Source of the DNA: JAAUSY01 sp964526735
Lineage (GTDB): Bacteria > Chloroflexota > Chloroflexia > Chloroflexales > Chloroflexaceae
NCBI GenBank assembly: GCA_964526735.1
Contig: CAZGLO010000078.1
Location: forward strand, 1 to 15,434
Direction: 5' to 3'
Length of the DNA stretch: 15,434 bases
Both the position numbers and the translations under genes were made by a program. Every line of letters begins with the position of its first letter. The first letter of the stretch is position 1. Under the pieces are notes generated by a model. It saw only the letters and a program-made list of their open reading frames with translations. It ran no database searches and was not told the origin of the DNA. Shown here piece by piece: positions 1-6,280 of this stretch.

Positions 1-20
1 GACGGGTGGAGGAGCGAGCA

Positions 21-57
21 CAAGCCCAGGTGCTTTAGCCCTGGGTAGCTGACTCAA
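21..57 (+). mobile_element. IS200/IS605 right-end-like hairpin (copy 1)
   Basis: The stem CCCAGG (25-30) pairs with CCTGGG (40-45). The loop contains GCTTTAGC, and the hairpin is preceded by AAG and followed by a TGAC/TCAA-like end. The layout matches copy 2 (969-1002) and the reverse complement of copy 3 (15381-15412), although the stem bases differ. This pattern is typical of the subterminal right-end hairpin of IS200/IS605 elements, which is also the 3' end of the TnpB omega-RNA. No transposase is visible, and any tnpB would lie left of position 1. The family assignment is inferred from hairpin layout only. Confidence 0.5.
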
Positions 58-123
58 GCAGCCCGCCTTCCCCACAGGAACTTGACTCCCGTGGTCTGTG
101 GCGGGTTTATACATGAACTTCCT

Positions 124-153
124 TTGACACAGGGGTTTTCTTCATGATATACT
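124..153 (+). promoter_or_regulatory. Sigma-70-type promoter for the marR gene
   Basis: A perfect -35 TTGACA (124-129) is separated by 18 bp from a near-consensus -10 TATACT (148-153). Transcription would start near 160, about 40 nt upstream of the chosen ATG at 201. This is the best-formed promoter in the window. Confidence 0.7.
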
Positions 154-156
154 TAG

Positions 157-171
157 GAATATTAAATATTC
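157..171. promoter_or_regulatory. Palindromic operator candidate at the marR promoter
   Basis: GAATATT and AATATTC form perfect 7-bp arms around a single central A. The palindrome starts 3 bp after the -10 box and covers the predicted transcription start. AT-rich palindromes of about 15-20 bp at their own promoter are the usual binding sites of MarR dimers, so autorepression is the natural reading. Binding itself is inferred. Confidence 0.5.
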
Positions 172-200
172 ATACTCTCTAGCAATTGATAGGGTACAGA

Positions 201-767
201 ATGGACTCATCGGAACGGGGGACACCAATCAATGGGCACGAGAACCACCGTTCCTCCCCACCCCATCACGAACGCGAACGGTGTTCTTTCGAACAGATAG
301 AGTACATGATTTTGCAGCTCAATTGGCTTGGCCAACGGCAGTGCCTCCAGCTTCTTGAGAGCCACCAATTCCGGTTGACATTGCCACAATTCTACACCCT
401 GCTCCACCTCTATGATATGGATGGCGAGTGTAAGATGTCCGACTTGGCCGATGCGACTCACCAATCGGCGGCATCGCTGACGGGCGTGGTTGACCGGCTA
501 CTCAACAAGGAATTGGTTGTCCGCACTCGCCACAGCCAAGACCGTCGACAAGTTATGGTAGCATTGACGGAGAAAGGTGGGGCGTTAGTTGCCCATGTTA
601 GGCAGCAACGGCGGACGCAGTTACAGCAAGCGCTTTCCCTCTTGCAAGAGGAAGATATCGAGATGCTTTTGCGCCTTCTTGACGAAGCACTTGCCGGTAT
701 GCTCCAGCTCTTTGAGCACCCGCCGATTGAGCACCCACCAAACGGAAAAGAGCGAACAAGATCATAG
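201..767 (+). CDS. MarR-family winged-helix transcriptional regulator
   Basis: This is a DNA-binding regulator of 188 residues, a little longer than the usual 140-160. The winged-helix core runs from the LTLPQFYTLLHL segment through the recognition helix (HQSAASLTGVVDRLLNKELV) to the wing. The wing carries the hallmark DRR (RHSQDRRQVMVALTEKG). Flanking N- and C-terminal helices would form the dimer interface. ATG 201 is preferred because AGGG (191-194) lies 6 nt upstream; the in-frame TTG at 186 has no ribosome-binding site. The hydrophilic N-terminal tail (about 30 residues, His/Arg/Glu-rich) and the C-terminal tail, with a 15-bp duplication giving EHPPIEHPP, are additions outside the fold. 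The promoter and palindrome upstream suggest autoregulation. The ligand and target genes cannot be read from the sequence, and no efflux or metabolic partner is adjacent. Confidence 0.9.
   Translation: MDSSERGTPINGHENHRSSPPHHERERCSFEQIEYMILQLNWLGQRQCLQLLESHQFRLTLPQFYTLLHLYDMDGECKMSDLADATHQSAASLTGVVDRLLNKELVVRTRHSQDRRQVMVALTEKGGALVAHVRQQRRTQLQQALSLLQEEDIEMLLRLLDEALAGMLQLFEHPPIEHPPNGKERTRS
714..743 (+). repeat. 15-bp tandem duplication at the marR 3' end
   Basis: GAGCACCCGCCGATT (714-728) is followed directly by GAGCACCCACCAAAC (729-743). The first 11 bases match with one difference. The unit is in frame and encodes EHPPI then EHPPN, extending the C-terminus of the regulator. Confidence 0.7.
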
Positions 768-780
768 TTCCACGATATCC

Positions 781-809
781 TGTTGGTTCTTTCGGTGAGA
801 AGAGCAACA
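781..809 (+). terminator. Hairpin after marR, possible terminator
   Basis: TGTTG (781-785) pairs with CAACA (805-809), and the stem continues as 787-792 with 799-804 (two G-T wobbles, G786 bulged) around a CGGTGA loop. It begins 13 nt after the marR stop. There is no immediate T-run; TTTT comes about 8 nt later. It is therefore either a weak intrinsic terminator or an mRNA 3'-end stabiliser. Confidence 0.4.
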
Positions 810-947
810 TACACTGCTTTTGTGGTTGTACGGATACGGTTGGTAATCTTTGTTGAAATGTTCGTTTTGTTTAGAGGTTAGCTATTGAAAGAGATATATG
901 GAACTGCGCCAAACGAACAGATACTACCATACCGACCTGATACGTGT
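810..947. other. Intergenic DNA between the marR hairpin and right-end-like copy 2
   Basis: The gap from the marR stop to lon is 340 bp. It contains the 781-809 hairpin, this AT-richer segment, a small hairpin and the right-end-like hairpin (948-1002), then the lon leader. I see no supportable ORF here. TTGAAA appears at 853-858 and 885-890, but neither has a good -10 at normal spacing. The part from about 810 could be the inner sequence of a small mobile remnant ending at 1002, but no left end is recognisable. Confidence 0.35.
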
Positions 948-1002
948 GGAGTGGGGCGGCACTCCCTTGAAGCCCACGAGCTTTAGCCGTGGGAGCCGTC
1001 AC
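948..1002 (+). mobile_element. Solo IS200/IS605 right-end / omega-RNA 3'-end-like structure (copy 2)
   Basis: Two consecutive hairpins are visible. The first is GGAGTG (948-953) with CACTCC (960-965). The second is CCCACG (973-978) with CGTGGG (988-993), whose loop contains GCTTTAGC; it is preceded by GAAG and followed by AGCCGTCAC. The second has the layout of copies 1 and 3 with compensating stem changes. A hairpin directly before the terminal hairpin, ending in GTCAC, fits the omega-RNA 3' end and right terminus of TnpB-carrying IS200/IS605 elements. No tnpB precedes it because marR ends at 767, so it would be a solo end or a non-autonomous derivative sitting in the lon upstream region. 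Confidence 0.5.
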
Positions 1003-1096
1003 AAGTGAAGATAGGAAACACAGGAAACATTTGATTGTTTTTGCCATACTGTCGCACCATAGCTCTGCCCAGGCACACTGTCTGGCTTGGAGAAAT

Positions 1097-1101
1097 GAGG
1101 A
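1097..1101 (+). promoter_or_regulatory. Ribosome-binding site of lon
   Basis: GAGGA lies 6 nt before ATG 1108 and fixes the Lon start. The leader between the mobile-element remnant (ends 1002) and the ATG holds a duplicated AGGAAACA (from 1013) but no convincing -35/-10 pair. Confidence 0.6.
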
Positions 1102-1107
1102 AATTGC

Positions 1108-3840
1108 ATGAGCGATAATGAAGTGAAACACAACGGGGAGATCATCTCTCCCCCTACCGACACCCAAGAGCGCGAATTGCCACCTGATACGCAAGATACG
1201 CAAGATGGGCAAGATACGCACGAACGCGAATTGCCGCTGGTGGTGTTGGGAGAGATGGTCATCATGCCCCACATGACCGTGCCACTCCAAGTAGGTCAGG
1301 GGAAATCATACCGTGCTATGGAGCAGGCATGGAGCGAAGACCACGAGGTTCTGCTCATCTTCGTCTCGGAAGAAGAGATAGAAACGTACAAGAACAATCA
1401 GCCGCAAAAACTCCCGCCCATCGGCGTCATCGCCAAGCTGGTTGAGTTTATTCAGCTTGCCGACGGCACCGTCCGCATCATCCTCGAAGGGCTGCAGCGT
1501 GCCCGCGTGCATGGCACCACGGAAAAAGAGCCATTCTACCGCGTGCAGTGCACCCCCGTGGTTGATGCCGAAGTCGAGTCGATGGAGATCAAAGCGCTGA
1601 TTGAGACCGTCAAGCAGCAGGTGGATGAGTTTGTCGACCACTTGGGCGAAGTCCCGCAAGAGGCCGTGGCCTTTGTGCACCGCATTGAGTGGCCTGGCCA
1701 ATTGGCCGATATCGTCACCTGGGGGCCTGCCTTTGAGTTCTCCGACCGCCTTGACATCCTCAATACGCTTGACCCGTCGGAACGCTTGCAGAAGGCGCAC
1801 CTTATCTTGGCGCGGCGGCTTGAACTGCTGCGATTGCGCCAGAAGATCCAGCGCGATACCAAAGAAGTGTTGGATCAAAGCCAACGCGAGTACTTCCTCC
1901 GCGAGCAAATGCGGGTAATACGTCGTGAACTGGGCGAGGATGAGGAGGGCGACGACCCCATAGACGATTTGCGGCGCAAGGTAGCCGAACTGGAGGCACC
2001 TCAATACGTCAAAGACCAAGCGCTGCACGAAATCAAGCGGCTGTCGCACCAAGGGATGAACAGCCCAGAGGCGGGGGTCATCCGCACCTACCTCGACTGG
2101 ATTTTGAAACTGCCCTGGATGGATGAGAAGCCGCCGGAGATCAGCTTGTCTGAGGCGCAGCGCATCCTCGACGAAGACCATTTTGGCTTGGAGAAGGTCA
2201 AAGAGCGCATTTTGGAATATCTCGCCGTGCGCAAGCTCGCAGGTAACAGTATGCGGTCGCCTATTCTCTGCTTTGTGGGGCCTCCCGGCGTCGGCAAGAC
2301 GAGCCTTGGTCGGTCGATTGCCCGCTCGTTGGGGCGGCAGTTTGTGCGCACCAGCTTGGGCGGCGTCCGCGATGAGGCAGAAATCCGTGGCCACCGCCGT
2401 ACCTACATCGGCGCGATGCCTGGCCGTGTCATCCAGGCGATGAAGACCGCCAAATCCAAGAGTCCCGTCTATATGCTTGACGAGATAGACAAGATTGGGC
2501 TTGACTTCCGCGGCGACCCGACCTCGGCGCTGTTGGAGGTGCTTGACCCAGAGCAAAACTACAACTTCAGCGATCATTACCTTGAGATCCCTTACGATCT
2601 CAGCAAGGTGATATTCATCGCGACGGCAAATCAATCCGACCCAATTCCTTCGCCGCTACTCGACCGCATGGAAGTGATTGAAATTGGCGGGTATACGGAA
2701 GATGAGAAGCTTGGTATTGCGCGTGGTTTTCTCATTCCGAAGCAATGCGAGTTCCACGGCCTTGAGAAAGACCAAGTCACGATTACCGATCCGGCGGTGG
2801 TGAAGCTTGTTCGCAACTACACCCGTGAGGCCGGTGTGCGTAATCTCGAACGCGAATTGGCGAGCTTATGCCGCAAGATTGCGCGGAAGGTGGCGATGGC
2901 AGATGATGAGGACGAGCAAGAGCAAGATCAAAAGCCGTCGGAAGAGGAAGAAAATCAGCCTTATCACGTTCCTCACGTCGAGTCGCCTAACAATCCGGCG
3001 CGGCTGAAGAATTATGGCTATACTTCATCGCCCGTCCCGCCAAAACCGCCGATTTTCCTGGAGAATATGGGATCGGTGCGGCCCGATGAGGAGCCATTGC
3101 CGGTCGCCTACATTGATATGGAGGGGCATCAAGTGACGCCAGAGTCGGAAGAGGATAAAGAAGCCGCGCGGCGACGTGCCAAATATGCCTCTATGACGTT
3201 CACGATAGATGCAGATGACGTAGCGTCTTACCTTGGCCCAGAACGGTTTACACACGGCTTGGTCGAGGAGCACGACGAGGTTGGCTTGGCGATGGGCGTG
3301 GCCTGGACATCAACCGGCGGCGATGTGTTGAGCATCGAAGTGCTGCCGGTACGGGGGAAAGGCTCTTCCTTGCAACTGACCGGCCATCTTGGCGACGTGA
3401 TGAAAGAAAGCGCCCAAACGGCGATGTCGTTTGCCCGGTCGCGGGCGGAGCGGTATGGGGTTTCCCCCGACTACTTTGAAGAGCACGTTTTCCACATCCA
3501 CGTGCCGGAGGGAGCCGTGCCAAAGGATGGCCCTTCTGCCGGTATCCCGCTCACCACCGCGCTCATCAGCGCGATGACCGGCAAACCCGTCCGCCGCGAC
3601 GTGGCGATGACTGGTGAAATCACCCTGCGCGGGAAGATTTTGCCCATCGGCGGGCTGAAGGAAAAGACACTCGCCGCCCACCGCGCGGGTATCAAAACCT
3701 TCATCATGCCAAAGGAAAACACCAAGGATATTGTTGATCTGCCCGACAAAGTGCGCCAAGATCTGCAATTAATTCCGGTCATTTCGATGGATGAGGTATT
3801 GGATATTGTGCTGAAGCAATCGCCAACACCCACTCCGTAG
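1108..3840 (+). CDS. lon: ATP-dependent Lon protease with acidic linker insertion
   Basis: Lon is a cytosolic homo-oligomeric AAA+ serine protease that degrades misfolded and regulatory proteins. At 910 residues it exceeds the typical 770-820. The order is: a hydrophilic N-terminal extension (1-43, DTQ repeats); the LON substrate-binding domain (about 44-240) starting ELPLVVLGEMVIMP; a coiled helical region; the AAA+ module with Walker A GPPGVGKT (391-398), Walker B VYMLDE (454-459) and a sensor-1-like ATAN (505-508); and the C-terminal protease domain. The catalytic dyad is Ser810 (PKDGPSAG) and Lys853 (GGLKEK), with the usual 43-residue spacing. Between the AAA+ lid (LCRKIARKVA) and the protease domain (FTIDADDVASYLGPERF) lies an extra segment, about 597-691, that is first highly acidic (EDEQEQDQKPSEEEEN) and then Pro-rich. 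The reading frame is intact. The gene stands alone and ends in its own terminator, convergent with galT. Confidence 0.97.
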   Translation: MSDNEVKHNGEIISPPTDTQERELPPDTQDTQDGQDTHERELPLVVLGEMVIMPHMTVPLQVGQGKSYRAMEQAWSEDHEVLLIFVSEEEIETYKNNQPQKLPPIGVIAKLVEFIQLADGTVRIILEGLQRARVHGTTEKEPFYRVQCTPVVDAEVESMEIKALIETVKQQVDEFVDHLGEVPQEAVAFVHRIEWPGQLADIVTWGPAFEFSDRLDILNTLDPSERLQKAHLILARRLELLRLRQKIQRDTKEVLDQSQREYFLREQMRVIRRELGEDEEGDDPIDDLRRKVAELEAPQYVKDQALHEIKRLSHQGMNSPEAGVIRTYLDWILKLPWMDEKPPEISLSEAQRILDEDHFGLEKVKERILEYLAVRKLAGNSMRSPILCFVGPPGVGKTSLGRSIARSLGRQFVRTSLGGVRDEAEIRGHRRTYIGAMPGRVIQAMKTAKSKSPVYMLDEIDKIGLDFRGDPTSALLEVLDPEQNYNFSDHYLEIPYDLSKVIFIATANQSDPIPSPLLDRMEVIEIGGYTEDEKLGIARGFLIPKQCEFHGLEKDQVTITDPAVVKLVRNYTREAGVRNLERELASLCRKIARKVAMADDEDEQEQDQKPSEEEENQPYHVPHVESPNNPARLKNYGYTSSPVPPKPPIFLENMGSVRPDEEPLPVAYIDMEGHQVTPESEEDKEAARRRAKYASMTFTIDADDVASYLGPERFTHGLVEEHDEVGLAMGVAWTSTGGDVLSIEVLPVRGKGSSLQLTGHLGDVMKESAQTAMSFARSRAERYGVSPDYFEEHVFHIHVPEGAVPKDGPSAGIPLTTALISAMTGKPVRRDVAMTGEITLRGKILPIGGLKEKTLAAHRAGIKTFIMPKENTKDIVDLPDKVRQDLQLIPVISMDEVLDIVLKQSPTPTP
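1168..1235 (+). repeat. 9-bp tandem repeat and flanking duplication in the Lon N-terminal extension
   Basis: Four 9-bp units follow one another: GATACGCAA (1186-1194), GATACGCAA, GATGGGCAA and GATACGCAC (1213-1221). They are bracketed by GAGCGCGAATTGCC (1168-1181) and GAACGCGAATTGCC (1222-1235), so ERELP is encoded twice. All units are in frame, and the result is a flexible Asp/Thr/Gln linker before the LON domain. Confidence 0.75.
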
Positions 3841-3873
3841 ACCATACCATAGACCACACCATAGACCACACCA
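3838..3873 (+). repeat. 12-bp tandem repeat beginning at the lon stop codon
   Basis: TAGACCATACCA (3838-3849) is followed by two identical copies of TAGACCACACCA (3850-3861, 3862-3873). The first TAG is the lon stop. Because the unit is a multiple of three, two more in-frame stops follow. Confidence 0.8.
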
Positions 3874-3883
3874 TTGCCCGAAG

Positions 3884-3915
3884 GCGCTCCCTTGCAATAT
3901 GGGGAGTGCTTTTTT
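3884..3915 (+). terminator. Rho-independent terminator of lon
   Basis: GCGCTCCC (3884-3891) pairs with GGGAGTGC (3902-3909), including one G-T wobble, across a 10-nt loop. Six T residues follow (3910-3915). It lies 43 nt after the lon stop and immediately outside the galT stop. On the minus strand there is no T-run, so it mainly serves lon. Confidence 0.85.
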
Positions 3916-3917
3916 AT

Positions 3918-4940
3918 TTAGGAGGGGGAGGGTTCAGGCTGATCACGCAAAAATGCCGCACTCTCTTCTGGCGAGCAGGGGTTGATGTGCATCCCGCTGC
4001 CCATCTCAAACCCGGCCATCCGGCTCACGCGCAGGACGAGCGAGATATACCAGTGGAAGGAAGCACTCCCCCGTTCGCGGACGGGGCCTGCACGGATAAT
4101 CATATTAAAATCGGGGTCAGCAAGCCCGTAGTAGACCTTGTAGAGCACTGTCCGTATCATGCGTGAGAGGTCAAGCAGCTCTTTTTCGGGGCTGTCAAGG
4201 AAACTATCACGATGATAGCGCGGGACGATCCACATATGGAAGGGAGACAAGGCCGCATAGAGCACAAATGCAACAAAGTGGTCATTCTCTACAATGATGC
4301 GTTCGCCACAATGAAGCTCATCCTCAAGCATCTTGCATAACACACATTCCCCGCTATCGTCAGTATAGCGGCGCGACTCCTCAATGCGACGGCGGACATT
4401 ATTGGGCACCACGGGAAGACCGATGATTTGGCTGTGGGGGTGCTGCAATGAGGCTCCAGCGCGTTCACCGTGGTTCTTAAAGTAGATAATATGCTCAACG
4501 CGGTGGTCTTGGCTCATGGCGAAGCCGCGGCGCTGAAATGTGCGGAAAACTTGGTAAATCTCCATCGGCTGCATCAGGGCGAAGGTGGTGTTATGCTTAG
4601 GGTGGTCGATCACCACGTCGTGGTATCCAACGCCGGTGATACTGCGATGCACGCCAAGGTTCTTGCGGATAGGAGCACCATCCTCCGCCAGCGCCGGATA
4701 TTTGTTGCGGACGACGCGGGTTTGCCAATGGTCGGAATCAGCATTCGTGGGGAAACGCTCAACTTCGAGGTCTAGCTCCTCATTGCCGGGGCAAAAGGGG
4801 CAAGAGTGTGCCGACTCTGGGTGTTCGTGGGTATGGATACGTGCGTCCAATGATTGCGTAAAGGAATTGGGACGTTTGGCGCGCTCATTGGCGATAATCA
4901 CCCACTCCTTCGTGACCACGTTCTGTCGCAATTCTGGCAT
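3918..4940 (-). CDS. galT: Galactose-1-phosphate uridylyltransferase
   Basis: GalT is the Leloir-pathway enzyme that exchanges UMP between UDP-glucose and galactose-1-phosphate; it acts in the cytosol through a uridylyl-histidine intermediate. The protein has 340 residues, normal for bacterial GalT. It starts with the family-typical MPELRQNVVTKEWVIIANER. Visible motifs are a CPFC pair (Cys47/Cys50) for metal, the HIT-like active site HPHSQ at 167-171 (His169 the expected nucleophile) and a second Cys pair, CVLC (199-202), in the GECVLCKMLE segment. The C-terminal half carries a second HIT-like lobe with FHMWIVPRYHRDSF and ASFHWYISLVLR. The GGGAA-like ribosome-binding site precedes ATG 4940 by about 6-7 nt. 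It is monocistronic and convergent with lon; no galK or galE is in the window. A related nucleotidyltransferase acting on another hexose-1-phosphate is possible, as short GalT-like enzymes vary in specificity. Confidence 0.88.
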   Translation of the reverse strand: MPELRQNVVTKEWVIIANERAKRPNSFTQSLDARIHTHEHPESAHSCPFCPGNEELDLEVERFPTNADSDHWQTRVVRNKYPALAEDGAPIRKNLGVHRSITGVGYHDVVIDHPKHNTTFALMQPMEIYQVFRTFQRRGFAMSQDHRVEHIIYFKNHGERAGASLQHPHSQIIGLPVVPNNVRRRIEESRRYTDDSGECVLCKMLEDELHCGERIIVENDHFVAFVLYAALSPFHMWIVPRYHRDSFLDSPEKELLDLSRMIRTVLYKVYYGLADPDFNMIIRAGPVRERGSASFHWYISLVLRVSRMAGFEMGSGMHINPCSPEESAAFLRDQPEPSPS

Positions 4941-5161
4941 AGCGTTTCCCGTTCAATAGTTAAGGAAGAGGTACTACTACATAAGGGGCCAAATAGTGGT
5001 GATTGGAAAGGTATTTTCCTGCCCCCATACAAGCCTCCCCCATTGTACCATGCTTTGCGGGCGAATATTGGCATAAAAAGGAGCAATTCCACCATTCACA
5101 GCATCAGCACCATAGCCCACTGTGTGCGTTCCCGCTAAGCGATTTCCCCCCTGTCTCTCGT

Positions 5162-5183
5162 TCAGTAGGTTGTCAGTAGGTTG
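5162..5183 (+). repeat. 11-bp perfect tandem repeat
   Basis: TCAGTAGGTTG occurs twice without a gap (5162-5172 and 5173-5183), just before the TATAGA box at 5188. A one-turn (11-bp) direct repeat beside a promoter could be a regulator site, or simply a slippage duplication like the others in this window. Confidence 0.7.
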
Positions 5184-5232
5184 AAGGTATAGAGAACGCT
5201 AAATTGCGCGCCAATGGTGGCTGTGGGTGGTA

Positions 5233-5260
5233 GTGGAAGGAATATCGTGGAAAGGATATC
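5233..5260 (+). repeat. 14-bp imperfect tandem repeat over the ribosome-binding site
   Basis: GTGGAAGGAATATC (5233-5246) is followed by GTGGAAAGGATATC (5247-5260), with two differences. The second copy holds AAAGG, the ribosome-binding site of the GTG-started gene at 5264; the first copy holds a second GAAGG-like site. Confidence 0.6.
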
Positions 5261-5263
5261 GCG

Positions 5264-6280
5264 GTGAAGATTTCGCGTTGTGTGCATATTGCCGTGGTGT
5301 TGGGAGGATGTATCTCCGCCTTCCTCGCCCTCGCCCTGATGCTCGCCCCTCACCCGGCTCCAGGCAGGACGGCGGTGGGAGAGCATCATGTGCATCAAGA
5401 GCATTTTTTCTTCACCAGCATCGCGATGGCTGCCGAACTTCCTCCGCGCCCCAAGCCGCCTAAGCCCCCCGATCCGCCTCCTGACCCCGATCCGCCTCCT
5501 GACCCCGATCCCGTGCCTGATCCGGTGGCCCGGACGCCAAGCGGTAATCATTCGCCAAGTGTGGCGGTATCACTGCACATAGAGCCAAATATCTGGGTGG
5601 CGCGCGGGACAACACTCATATGTACCATCCGTACGCATAATCTTGGCAACGCGACGGCCTCTCACGTCTATACCTACCTGCCCTACAACCAGAGCAAAGT
5701 GATGATCACCAAGATTGTCACGGCCACGACGGGGGATTATGTGGTGCAGCACGACCACAATAATCTCACGCTTCTGCAGCAGTATGTGCGGCCCAATGAG
5801 GTACGAACAATGCGCGTTGAGATGCACGTCAATGGTGGGCTGCCTGAACAGACCCTCATCCGGCTGCAGGGCTACTACAACGATGATCCCGTCCCGCCGC
5901 CCTTCGACGACAACGGTACAGAGTTACTTGCGCCCGGCAGTGAGGGTCAATTGGGCAAGCGCACCAATATCGCCCCTGTCCTCGTGGGGACAGTCAGCGA
6001 AACTAGCCCGCTCGTGTGGATGACGGCTATCCCCACACCTGCGCCGACGTTCCTCTTGTTCTTCAGCGACCGCTTCTTACCAGGAGAGCCGGTGGATGTG
6101 TGGCTTACCACCGCCGCATCTCCCCCCACCACCATCCCGCTTGATATGCGGATTGTCGCCGATAGCGAAGGGCATATCCGCTTGAGCCTCCCGTGCGATA
6201 CCTTCCCGCCCGGAAACTACCAATTGGTGGTGCGCGGCAGGCGGAGTGATTTGCAAGCCGCCATACCATTCACGCTGTAG
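5264..6280 (+). CDS. Secreted/anchored protein with Pro-rich linker and DUF11-like domain
   Basis: I do not recognise a specific function. The 338-residue product starts at GTG with AAAGG 8 nt upstream. A positively charged start (MKISR) and a hydrophobic stretch (8-29) make a signal peptide or anchor. LGGC at 13-16 resembles a lipobox but sits inside the hydrophobic core, so lipidation is doubtful. Next comes a His-rich stretch (41-47), then a Pro/Asp-rich linker (60-88) of PPDPDP units. Residues 99-210 look like an immunoglobulin-type DUF11/COG1361 domain (SLHIEPNIWVARGTTLICTI, NLGNATASHVYTYLP), commonly found in surface proteins. Residues 255-338 form a second beta domain (FFSDRFLPGEPVDVWLTT ... 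GNYQLVVRGRRSDLQAAIPFTL) resembling C-terminal domains seen in exported Chloroflexota proteins. The gene is convergent with uvsE and overlaps it by 11 bp. A cell-envelope structural or adhesive role is inference. Confidence 0.75.
   Translation: MKISRCVHIAVVLGGCISAFLALALMLAPHPAPGRTAVGEHHVHQEHFFFTSIAMAAELPPRPKPPKPPDPPPDPDPPPDPDPVPDPVARTPSGNHSPSVAVSLHIEPNIWVARGTTLICTIRTHNLGNATASHVYTYLPYNQSKVMITKIVTATTGDYVVQHDHNNLTLLQQYVRPNEVRTMRVEMHVNGGLPEQTLIRLQGYYNDDPVPPPFDDNGTELLAPGSEGQLGKRTNIAPVLVGTVSETSPLVWMTAIPTPAPTFLLFFSDRFLPGEPVDVWLTTAASPPTTIPLDMRIVADSEGHIRLSLPCDTFPPGNYQLVVRGRRSDLQAAIPFTL
5471..5506 (+). repeat. 18-bp perfect tandem repeat coding for PPDPDP
   Basis: GATCCGCCTCCTGACCCC occurs twice in tandem (5471-5488, 5489-5506) and is followed by a degenerate third copy. 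It encodes the Asp/Pro linker between the membrane-proximal part and the first beta domain. Confidence 0.85.

Larger units (their letters stand above)
4941..5263. other. Divergent intergenic region between galT and the secreted protein gene
   Basis: These 323 bp separate two divergent genes. On the minus strand TACAAT (5047-5042) is a -10 candidate for galT, with no good -35; it would leave a leader of about 95 nt containing a small GGAAA/TTTCC hairpin (5005-5019). On the plus strand TATAGA (5188-5193) is a weak -10 candidate for the 5264 gene. There are two tandem duplications (5162-5183 and 5233-5260). I see no supportable ORF. Confidence 0.4.

Noticed and set aside
1004..1107. CIRCE/HrcA heat-shock operator upstream of lon
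   Set aside because: No TTAGCACTC/GAGTGCTAA inverted repeat is present.
1306..2634. Long 442-residue open frame on the minus strand inside lon
   Set aside because: It is antisense to the conserved Lon N-domain and ATPase core, is rich in Arg, Leu, His and Gln as expected for a codon-bias shadow, and has no recognisable domain.
3838..3873. CRISPR-like short repeat array after lon
   Set aside because: The units are directly adjacent 12-mers with no spacers, and no cas genes are nearby.
5276..5311. Lipoprotein signal (LGGC) in the secreted protein
   Set aside because: The Cys is followed by another long hydrophobic run instead of a hydrophilic mature start, so it does not look like a lipidation site.
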